This document shows positions 1 through 7,995 of a stretch of DNA of 39,953 nt, one piece after another. This DNA comes from an uncultured Clostridia bacterium (GTDB lineage: Bacteria > Bacillota > Clostridia > Lachnospirales > Lachnospiraceae). The notes beneath the pieces are model-generated. The model was given only the letters and a program-made list of their open reading frames with translations. It was not told the origin of the DNA and did not search any database. Location: NCBI GenBank assembly GCA_947174885.1, contig CAMWKO010000025.1, forward strand, positions 1 to 39,953. Reading direction: 5' to 3'. Position numbers and translations under genes: made by a program. How positions within the stretch are numbered: position 1 is the stretch's first letter; every line of letters begins with the position of its first letter.

Positions 1-34
1 CAACATAGACATCTTGCGCAAAAAGTTGCAGATT
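1..34 (-). repeat. Partial copy A of dispersed palindromic element
   Basis: The first ~34 bases are the reverse complement of the right interior of the complete element at 34661-34846 (shared core GCAAGATGTCTATGTTG on the other strand, followed by the CAAAAAGTTGCAGAT hairpin arm). The rest is cut by the window edge, and the similarity stops after about base 34, so the second hairpin arm appears to be missing. Confidence 0.6.
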
Positions 35-85
35 AATAATATCTTGCTTTATTATGATAAAATTACAAATATTTTAAATTTAGAA

Positions 86-114
86 TTGTTATTTGAAATT
101 AATATTGATATAAT
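86..114 (+). promoter_or_regulatory. Predicted sigma-A promoter for the EAL gene
   Basis: TTGTTA (86-91), a 17-base spacer and TATAAT (109-114) lie about 40 bases before the start codon. The match to the vegetative consensus is good, but the region is very AT-rich. Confidence 0.5.
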
Positions 115-155
115 ATAAAAAGATATTTTGTGAAACAAATGAGGTAGTGATAACT

Positions 156-2060
156 TTGAATATTTATTTTCAGACATGTGGGCTTGTTATACTTATACTA
201 ATAATGATATTGTATTCAAAAAGGAGCATTTTGAATACACCAACGACTGTTGCGTTCAGAAATTTATTGATAGGAGTACTGGTATCTACCTGTATTGATA
301 TACTGTCAATAGTTACATTGAATTTTGAAGACTATGATACAAACATATATACTGCGGTTATATGCAGAATGTATCTTATATCATTAGCATCGGTATCATA
401 TTTTCTGTTGAAATATACAGTATGTCAGTTGGAAAATGTATCAGAAAGTATTTCAAAGAGAATAAAAATATTAACTTATGCAGATGGTGTAATCATATTA
501 CTTTATGCTATATTATCATTTTTTATGGAAGTTAAATATTATGTCAGACATGAGCATGTTTATACATATGGTCCATATGTAATATTGACATATATTATTG
601 CATTTCTTACAGCAATATTGTGTTTAGGATTTTTAGTTATATTTTGGAAGAATATCAATATTTCAAGAATTCAATCTACAATATTTACACTCTCTATTCT
701 GTGTGCAGCCACGCTGATTCAGTTTTTTAATAATGAATTGTTGCTTATTAATTTTGCACTTTCGTTAGCAATGATGTTTATGTACATATATCTGGAGAAT
801 ACGAATGACTATGTGGATAAGTTATGTGGAATTTTCAATTTAGATGGTGCAATTATTTACTTGGAAAACATGATAAAAAAGAAAGAGGATATTAATTTTA
901 TTACAATAGAAATTACAGGAATAAAATTTATAAATGAAACATTTGGTGCTGTTGCAGGTAATAAACTTTTAGTTACGATTGCAAAATTTCTGGAATCCAT
1001 GAAGGACAGCTTTGCATTCAGAATGAATGGTGCAATCTTTACAGTAGCACATTTTGGTACTGAGGATGAATTTAAAAATCTTATAGATGTTATTAAGGAA
1101 AGATTTAAAAAGAATTTCTGCATTATGGACGTTAATACGGTATTATCCGTTAGATATTGTACCTTTAAAAATAATAGTATATCACTAAGCATAAATGAAA
1201 AATTAGAGCTTATAAGGTATTTCATGAATGATAAGGAGATAAAAGAAGTAGATGGAACCATAGTTATAGATGAGCATGCAATAAATGAAAAGTTCTATAA
1301 ACAAAAGATTGAAAAGGCACTTAATAATGCATTGGAGCATGATAAAGTAATGGTCAATTACCAACCTATCTTTAATAATAGAAAAGGCTTATTTACAAGT
1401 GCAGAAGCACTTATGAGAATAAAAGATGATGAAGGTAATTTTATTCCGCCTGACATATTTGTACCTGTTGCAGAAAAAAACGGTCTTATTATTAAACTTG
1501 GAATGAATTTATTTGAGCAGGTATGTAAACTAATAAAAGAAAATGATTTGCAAAACACATCTTTAGACTATATTGAAGTAAATCTATCAGTTATTCAATG
1601 TATGCAGCATGATTTGGCTGAAAAGCTGATAGAGGTTATGGATAGATATGATGTAGAACCATCATTTATTAATTTTGAAATAACAGAAACAGCAGCAAGT
1701 AATTCTGAAAATACATTACTATATAATATGAGAGAGTTATTGAAGCATAATTCATCTTTTTCATTAGATGATTATGGTTCAGGATATTCAAATATAAATT
1801 ATGTTTTAGATTTGCCAATTTGTCTGTTAAAGTATGATAAAAATATGGTATGGTCATATTTTGATAGCGAAAAGGGTAGAGTTATTTTGAATTGTACGGT
1901 GAATATGACAAAGGAGCTAAATTTAATGTCATTAGCAGAAGGAGTAGAAACAGAAGAACAGTTTGAGCAGATTAAAGGATTAGGTATTGAATATACACAG
2001 GGATATTATTTTTCAAGACCTTTACCTCCAGAAGAGTTTGTAAATAAAATCAAAGGTTAG
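156..2060 (+). CDS. Membrane EAL-domain c-di-GMP phosphodiesterase with degenerate GGDEF
   Basis: Likely hydrolyses cyclic di-GMP to pGpG at the membrane. The N-terminal ~220 residues form about six hydrophobic segments. A degenerate GGDEF domain follows (~residues 235-370): the signature is replaced by FRMNGAIF near residue 292, so it should not make c-di-GMP. The C-terminal EAL domain (~residues 385-635) keeps EALMR, the EVNLS metal-binding Asn, EITET, DDYGSGYSN, LAEGVET and QGYYFSRPL, so it looks active. The start is chosen at TTG 156 because the Shine-Dalgarno GAGGTAG (141-147) is too close to the alternative GTG at 147. The next gene begins 37 bases downstream on the same strand, suggesting an operon with a diguanylate cyclase. 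The signal sensed by the membrane part is unknown. Confidence 0.88.
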   Translation: MNIYFQTCGLVILILIMILYSKRSILNTPTTVAFRNLLIGVLVSTCIDILSIVTLNFEDYDTNIYTAVICRMYLISLASVSYFLLKYTVCQLENVSESISKRIKILTYADGVIILLYAILSFFMEVKYYVRHEHVYTYGPYVILTYIIAFLTAILCLGFLVIFWKNINISRIQSTIFTLSILCAATLIQFFNNELLLINFALSLAMMFMYIYLENTNDYVDKLCGIFNLDGAIIYLENMIKKKEDINFITIEITGIKFINETFGAVAGNKLLVTIAKFLESMKDSFAFRMNGAIFTVAHFGTEDEFKNLIDVIKERFKKNFCIMDVNTVLSVRYCTFKNNSISLSINEKLELIRYFMNDKEIKEVDGTIVIDEHAINEKFYKQKIEKALNNALEHDKVMVNYQPIFNNRKGLFTSAEALMRIKDDEGNFIPPDIFVPVAEKNGLIIKLGMNLFEQVCKLIKENDLQNTSLDYIEVNLSVIQCMQHDLAEKLIEVMDRYDVEPSFINFEITETAASNSENTLLYNMRELLKHNSSFSLDDYGSGYSNINYVLDLPICLLKYDKNMVWSYFDSEKGRVILNCTVNMTKELNLMSLAEGVETEEQFEQIKGLGIEYTQGYYFSRPLPPEEFVNKIKG

Positions 2061-2097
2061 TAATTGTAAATATTAAATATATAGAAAGTGTGAAATT

Positions 2098-5000
2098 ATG
2101 ATAAATGGATTAGACAGCATTGTAAAAGGCTTGTATGAGAATTTATTATCAAATGTAGGAAATAAGTATAGAAATTGTATTGCAATTAACCAGTATAATT
2201 CTATGGATGTATCAAAAGAAATTGTTTATGACATGTTAGGACTTACAGATGCTAATCAGTTTACTTCTGAAAAAATTAATATACAATATCACCAGTTTGA
2301 TGCTTCTGATTTGCGCAGTACCTATGAGCCTTTCTTGGACTATATCTCAAATGGTGTAAAAAGTTTAGACGTTGATATTGAAAAGATGTTTACAATATGT
2401 GAGGTATTACCTATACAAAGACCTATGTTCAGAAGATTTTTTGAGAATGGTTTATTTGTTAGAAATGAAATACTTATTTACAACGAATATGAGTATGAGA
2501 AGACAGCATTTAGAAATTCTGTTTTTCTGATGATGAAATATATATCAAAGCAGAAGCCTGTTTTGTTTATACTTAATAAAATACATATTGCACTTGATAC
2601 CACTATTGAAATGCTTGATTTGCTTATAACAGACGGCTGTAAAGATATTTCATTTTTAATGAGCTATGATAATTCATATAGCATTGATGCATATATGCAA
2701 TCAAAGTGGATTGATTTAAATAATACATTAAAGAAATATGATTTGATTGTTGAATGGCAAAGCAGTTCACCAAATAGGGGAAATATGGGTGGATTAAAGA
2801 TTGATTTGAATAGATTATCTGAATATTATAAACAGATTTACAATATGAAGGAGACTATGGCATTTGAACAGGCATACTATTATGCAGATAAGATACATAC
2901 TATAATTTCCAGAAATAAAAATAAAATCAATATATCATTAAGGTATGATTTTTATGGTGTTCTTACTATTATATGTGTGTATGCAAATAAGATTGCCAGT
3001 GCCATATTATTCTGTAATGAGATTAAGCAGCTTAGAAATGATAAAGAATGTAGCGAAGAAATGAAAATAAAAGTAGATTTCTTTTACGATTATTTACTTG
3101 CTTATACTCAGATGTACAATGATCATGAGACCGATGCTAATGAATCTGCTAAAAGATGTATTGAGTCAGCTAAGAAATTAGGAGACAAGAGGAGTATATT
3201 TTGTGGTGAACTTATTGAGCATATGTCCAGATTTTCAGGCTGGAAAGATGATGTATGGTTAGGGGATTACAACGAAGAATTAGATGAAAAATTAATAAAG
3301 AGAGCCGAGGAGTTCGGATATACAAATCATTTGGCACATATACTTGTGTATGCCTTTGATAATCATAGTGAACAATATAATTCCATAGAAGGCTTAGAAG
3401 AAAGAATTCCACGCTGGAAAAAGGGTATTGATATAGCTGCCCGGATTAAAAATACCAAATTTCTCTTAGAGGCTTGCAAGAAAGCCATTATGCTTGCATC
3501 AACCAGCGGATATTATGAGGTAAGTGATTATATTTATTTAAATTACTCTAAACCTGTTGTTAAAAAAACAAATGATTCTTATGAAGAAGCAAATATTTAT
3601 AATGGTCTTGGATTTAATAAATGTATGGAGGGTAACTATAATACAGCAAATGAATACTTCAATAAAGCATTGGACTTATTTATGAAGGATGAAAAGTATG
3701 ATTATGTAGCAGAGACTATATATAATATGTCCATAAATTGCATAAAGGCTGGTGATTATGACAATGGAGAGGTTTTCATAACCGCAGTTATTAAAATACT
3801 TGAAAAGTTAAGAACAAGCATGATGAGAGTATGCCATTTATCAAAACTGTGTGGACTAAAGGCAATTTGCACCATTATGAACGGAAATCTATATACAGCG
3901 TGTAATTATGCAAATAGAGCTAAACAGTATTTATCTGCTGCATTAGATATTTCTATAAATGACCCATACATTAAATATTGGCGTGATGATATATTTCTCT
4001 ACAACTATGCAAAATTATGTATAGAACTGGAGATGAATAACGAAACAGAAGCGGAATTGTATTTTAAGAGAGCTATAGAGCTGACTAATGGTGGTGGTAC
4101 ATATAATGATTTAATGTTTGGATGTACTGACATACAGGAATTCAAGATAAAATATGAATCAGAGAGAAATCAGGTCACTACCGGAAATAAGCTGTATTTG
4201 GAAAATTATTCAGTAGATGAGATATTACAGGCTACAAAGAATATATCAATAAAGATTGAATATAAGGCCATGAAAAATGATATTGAGTTTATTAATGCAT
4301 GGAAACAGCTGCTTAATAATTTGGGAAATAATCCGTTTTTACTTGTGGAAAATGCAGCAAACTCCTTTAAAAATAACTATAATGTTACGAATTTTATTGT
4401 TATTCAATATTCAAGAGAAGAACCGGCTATCCTGTATAATGATTCAGAAATATATATGGACAGAGAAAGGCTTAATGGAATAACAAAATATTTTGAAGAT
4501 AATCCAAAAGAGCTGTTTGCATCAAAGTTTGAAAGAGGCTTTGATTATTATCATGATATACTATCTTACTTTGAAGGTGATTTTATAGCATCATTCTTTG
4601 CAGTTCCGTTTTTTAAGAATGGAAAACTTGATATTATTATTGTTACATATTCAAAGATTAAAAATACCTGGAACAGACAGGAAAACAAGATTAAAATATA
4701 TGAAAATAATCTGATATTTTACAATATTGTTTTTCAGGAGCTTGTGGATGCACTTGACAAGATTAATGATAAAATTAAGATTGAAAATAAGGTGGCACTT
4801 GAGATAGTAAATGAAGAACTTAAAAAGCTTGCAAGTATAGACAGACTTACAAAGATATATAACAGACAGGGTCTGTATAACAAGATTGATGAATATGTAG
4901 AAAAGCAAATTAATGATATTTGTGTTGCATATATTGATTTAGACAATTTCAAATATTACAATGACCATTTTGGTCATGATGTAGGAGATGTTGTATTAAA

Positions 5001-5373
5001 GGAAGTAGCACATGTATTCAGTAGTATTTGTGGTGAAAATGATATTGCTGTCAGATATGGTGGTGATGAATTCTTGATTTTGTTTAATACGGATGACTGT
5101 GAGCTGGCAGTAAATAAAGTTAAGACTATCTACAATGTATTTAAATATAACAATTACTATATAGATAAGATTGGAAGTATATTATTAAAGCCTGTGGACA
5201 TACCGGAGGAATATAGGATTTCCTGCTCGGTAGGTGTGGCAAAGGTGTGTGGAAACAATCTGAAAGAGGATATAAGTACTGCTATTACAAATGCAGACAA
5301 AACACTTTATTATATAAAACGTACTACAAAAAGAGCATGTAAAATATGGGATGAAGTCAAGTGTATGGTATAA
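2098..5373 (+). CDS. Large TPR-GGDEF diguanylate cyclase with divergent N-terminus
   Basis: Predicted soluble c-di-GMP synthase of 1091 residues. Residues 1-250 look like a worn-down ATPase/STAND-like module: the pattern of strands is suggestive (PVLFILNKIHIA near 160), but no Walker A P-loop is visible. Residues ~260-720 are helical and fit TPR-like repeats (for example EEANIYNGLGFNKCMEGNYNTANEYF, read here as one repeat, near 500). Residues ~740-890 resemble a GAF-like sensor, followed by a short coiled coil. The C-terminal GGDEF domain has DRLTKIYNR, DLDNFKYYND and an intact GGDEF at residues 988-992. No RxxD inhibitory site precedes it. It probably shares a transcript with the EAL gene, giving opposing enzymes in one unit. 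The GGDEF call is firm; the N-terminal domain calls are tentative. Confidence 0.85.
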   Translation: MINGLDSIVKGLYENLLSNVGNKYRNCIAINQYNSMDVSKEIVYDMLGLTDANQFTSEKINIQYHQFDASDLRSTYEPFLDYISNGVKSLDVDIEKMFTICEVLPIQRPMFRRFFENGLFVRNEILIYNEYEYEKTAFRNSVFLMMKYISKQKPVLFILNKIHIALDTTIEMLDLLITDGCKDISFLMSYDNSYSIDAYMQSKWIDLNNTLKKYDLIVEWQSSSPNRGNMGGLKIDLNRLSEYYKQIYNMKETMAFEQAYYYADKIHTIISRNKNKINISLRYDFYGVLTIICVYANKIASAILFCNEIKQLRNDKECSEEMKIKVDFFYDYLLAYTQMYNDHETDANESAKRCIESAKKLGDKRSIFCGELIEHMSRFSGWKDDVWLGDYNEELDEKLIKRAEEFGYTNHLAHILVYAFDNHSEQYNSIEGLEERIPRWKKGIDIAARIKNTKFLLEACKKAIMLASTSGYYEVSDYIYLNYSKPVVKKTNDSYEEANIYNGLGFNKCMEGNYNTANEYFNKALDLFMKDEKYDYVAETIYNMSINCIKAGDYDNGEVFITAVIKILEKLRTSMMRVCHLSKLCGLKAICTIMNGNLYTACNYANRAKQYLSAALDISINDPYIKYWRDDIFLYNYAKLCIELEMNNETEAELYFKRAIELTNGGGTYNDLMFGCTDIQEFKIKYESERNQVTTGNKLYLENYSVDEILQATKNISIKIEYKAMKNDIEFINAWKQLLNNLGNNPFLLVENAANSFKNNYNVTNFIVIQYSREEPAILYNDSEIYMDRERLNGITKYFEDNPKELFASKFERGFDYYHDILSYFEGDFIASFFAVPFFKNGKLDIIIVTYSKIKNTWNRQENKIKIYENNLIFYNIVFQELVDALDKINDKIKIENKVALEIVNEELKKLASIDRLTKIYNRQGLYNKIDEYVEKQINDICVAYIDLDNFKYYNDHFGHDVGDVVLKEVAHVFSSICGENDIAVRYGGDEFLILFNTDDCELAVNKVKTIYNVFKYNNYYIDKIGSILLKPVDIPEEYRISCSVGVAKVCGNNLKEDISTAITNADKTLYYIKRTTKRACKIWDEVKCMV

Positions 5374-5398
5374 CATCGAGTTGTTTACAACTCGATGT
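5373..5398. repeat. Perfect inverted repeat after the TPR-GGDEF gene
   Basis: Two 12-base arms (ACATCGAGTTGT and ACAACTCGATGT) are separated by TT and begin at the stop codon. No T-run follows, so it is not a classical terminator. It may stabilise the 3' end or act in pausing. Confidence 0.6.
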
Positions 5399-5419
5399 GG
5401 AGGCAGTAAAGACTGGCAG

Positions 5420-5447
5420 TTGACAAAAAGTATTTTTATGTTAATAT
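5420..5447 (+). promoter_or_regulatory. Predicted promoter for ilvN-ilvC
   Basis: TTGACA (5420-5425), a 16-base spacer and TAATAT (5442-5447) lie about 60 bases before ilvN. No T-box or leader peptide is visible in the short leader. Confidence 0.55.
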
Positions 5448-5510
5448 ATATTAAGGTTTTACTTAGATAATTTAAAGACAAAATATTTTAGAGATGTCGA
5501 GGTGTATTAT

Positions 5511-6026
5511 ATGAGAAAGATGGTTCTTTCAGTATTAGTTGGCAATACATCAGGTGTTTTAAACAGAGTTGCAGGTCTTTTCAGCAGACGTGGATATAAT
5601 ATTGACAGTTTGACAGTGGGAGAAACTGAGAACCCTTTATTTTCAAGAATGACAATAGTAGTTCACGGTGAAGAGGAAATTCTGGAGCAGATTGAAAAGC
5701 AGATTTCAAAGCTCGTTGATGTTAAAGAAATTACAGAACTTAAAGAGGGTTCATCTGTATGCAGAGAACTTATTTTAGTTAAAGTAGCTGCAAATGCTGA
5801 GCAAAGAGCGCAGATTATTGCGATAGCAGATGTATTTAGAGCAAAGATAGTAGATGTATCTCCGGAATCACTTATGGTTGAACTTACCGGAAATCAGGTA
5901 AAGCTTGATGCGTTTATTGGTTTACTGGAGGGCTTTACAGTTCTGGAGCTTGTGAGAACAGGTATTACAGGACTTACAAGAGGTATTGAAAAGGGTGGAG
6001 TGTGCTATGAGGATGTAGGAGAGTAG
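5511..6026 (+). CDS. ilvN: Acetolactate synthase small (regulatory) subunit
   Basis: The regulatory subunit of acetohydroxyacid synthase binds valine and stimulates the catalytic subunit in the first common step of branched-chain amino acid synthesis. The N-terminal ACT domain is clear (VLVGNTSGVLNRVAGLFSRR, then YNIDSLTVGETE), followed by the usual C-terminal half (ELILVKVAAN, GLTRGIEKGG). The length of 171 residues is normal. ATG 5511 is chosen because GAGGTG (5499-5504) lies 6 bases upstream; an in-frame GTG at 5502 lies inside that site. The catalytic subunit gene (ilvB) is not adjacent, so it must be elsewhere. ilvC follows after about 100 bases, probably in the same operon. Confidence 0.95.
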   Translation: MRKMVLSVLVGNTSGVLNRVAGLFSRRGYNIDSLTVGETENPLFSRMTIVVHGEEEILEQIEKQISKLVDVKEITELKEGSSVCRELILVKVAANAEQRAQIIAIADVFRAKIVDVSPESLMVELTGNQVKLDAFIGLLEGFTVLELVRTGITGLTRGIEKGGVCYEDVGE

Positions 6027-6105
6027 CAGGTAGTTATAGTTATAGTTTATATGTCGTTATGCCATGTACATAAGCACATAGTGTATACGCATTAAATAAA
6101 ATTAG

Positions 6106-7149
<1,044 letters not shown>

Positions 7150-7179
7150 AATATAATTATATTTTTACTTATTCCTTTT

Positions 7180-7220
7180 AAAGGCAGTCTGGAAGTACAT
7201 AAATTCCAGACTGCCTTTTT
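7180..7220 (+). terminator. Rho-independent terminator of ilvNC
   Basis: The stem AAGGCAGTCTGGAA pairs with TTCCAGACTGCCTT around a 9-base loop and is followed by a T-run. Confidence 0.9.
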
Positions 7221-7297
7221 ATATAATAATAGGATTAATACATCAAAAATACGAAAATCAAAATAATTTACGATTGTATAATAAAATATTTTGGTTG

Positions 7298-7412
7298 TAT
7301 GATATAATATAGGCAACGAGCCAAGCGTAAGAGTTTACGATTACATTTGGCGACTGCGGATAATCATAAGCTGTGCTTATGATATAATATAGGCAACGAG
7401 CCAAGCGTAAGA
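7298..7412. repeat. Two 35-bp direct repeats with a palindromic spacer
   Basis: Identical 35-base units occupy 7298-7332 and 7378-7412 (core GGCAACGAGCCAAGCGTAAG), 80 bases apart. Each begins with TATGATATAATAT, which contains a -10-like box. The spacer holds CATAAG...CTTATG, and GCCAA...TTGGC joins the first unit to the spacer. There is no coding potential. The function is unknown. Confidence 0.75.
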
Positions 7413-7511
7413 AAAAAGTTTACATATGCCGGTACAGCAGTATATAAAACGGTAATATGCAAAATGTAGAATTACATAAAGAAAAATTCCTTGAAAATTG
7501 TGATAAAGTGA

Positions 7512-7540
7512 TTGAATTATGAGGTATATTAAAGTATAAT
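7512..7540 (+). promoter_or_regulatory. Predicted promoter of 6S RNA
   Basis: TTGAAT (7512-7517), a 17-base spacer and TATAAT (7535-7540) lie 15-20 bases before the predicted RNA start. A second TATAAT at 7546-7551 could also serve. Confidence 0.5.
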
Positions 7541-7557
7541 TATCATATAATAAATGT

Positions 7558-7728
7558 TACCTGAAATGTTCGACACCCTGTTATATTTGAACCTACAATT
7601 TGAAAAAGGGATTCCTATATTATCTGATTGATGTCAGGCCTCTTTTAAGTGGAAGGCAGATATCAGCATTGCGGTTGCCCACCTAGCACTGCTAGGACTC
7701 AAAAGGCAGGAACGGCATTTTGGGCTAC
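7558..7728 (+). ncRNA. ssrS: 6S RNA
   Basis: This intergenic stretch can form a long closed rod. The 5' end (CCTGAAATG..TTC, 7560-7571) pairs with the 3' end (GAA..GGCATTTTGGG, 7710-7724), and the middle is a large irregular stem ending in a GC-rich hairpin (CCTAGCACTGCTAGG). The order of conserved blocks matches my memory of clostridial 6S RNA. 6S RNA mimics an open promoter and binds the housekeeping RNA polymerase. A promoter lies upstream and a terminator immediately downstream, so it is a free-standing RNA gene. The call comes from recognition and hand folding, not a covariance-model search. Confidence 0.78.
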
Positions 7729-7739
7729 ATACAGATTAT

Positions 7740-7772
7740 AAAGCAGCATGAAAATGCTGCTTTAAGTTTTGT
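7740..7772 (+). terminator. Terminator of 6S RNA
   Basis: AAAGCAGCAT and ATGCTGCTTT form a 10-bp stem with a GAAA loop, followed by a T-rich tail. Confidence 0.8.
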
Positions 7773-7817
7773 ATTGTAATTTTTTTATAAAAGCATACAT
7801 AGATTGTACAAAGGCAA

Positions 7818-7936
7818 ATTGAGTTTCTGTTTTTTGTTTTTAGCTTCAAAAAGTATTGTTGCTAAAGACATCATATACATCTTGTGCAAAAATTGTAGAT
7901 TAAAGTGAAGTTTAATCTACGATTTTTGTGCAAGAA
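7818..7936 (+). repeat. Copy B of dispersed palindromic element (right end missing)
   Basis: The left terminal repeat (starting GAGTTTCTG and ending AGCTTCAAAAAG at 7853) matches that of the complete copy at 34661-34846 with a few changes. The central hairpin follows: 24-base arms at 7881-7904 and 7911-7934. The right terminal repeat is absent. It lies between the 6S terminator and the SpoIID-domain gene. Confidence 0.75.
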
Positions 7937-7995
7937 AATGAAAAATTCAAAAATTCAAGAGTCTTAATTATATTGAAAAATAAAGGAAGAAATGT

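Noticed and set aside
857-1261. 134-residue minus-strand ORF over the EAL gene
   Set aside because: Antisense shadow with no motif and no start signal.
2098-2850. Active ATPase domain in the N-terminus of the TPR-GGDEF protein
   Set aside because: No Walker A motif is visible, so only a degenerate or unrelated fold can be suggested.
5374-5510. T-box or leader-peptide attenuator for ilvNC
   Set aside because: No GGTGG T-box core, no specifier stem and no Leu/Ile/Val-rich leader ORF.
7298-7412. Possible CRISPR array
   Set aside because: There are only two units, the spacer is itself palindromic, and no cas genes are present.
7820-7940. Rho-independent terminator for the 6S region made by repeat copy B
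   Set aside because: The 6S gene already has a closer terminator, and the hairpin belongs to the dispersed repeat, without a clean T-run.
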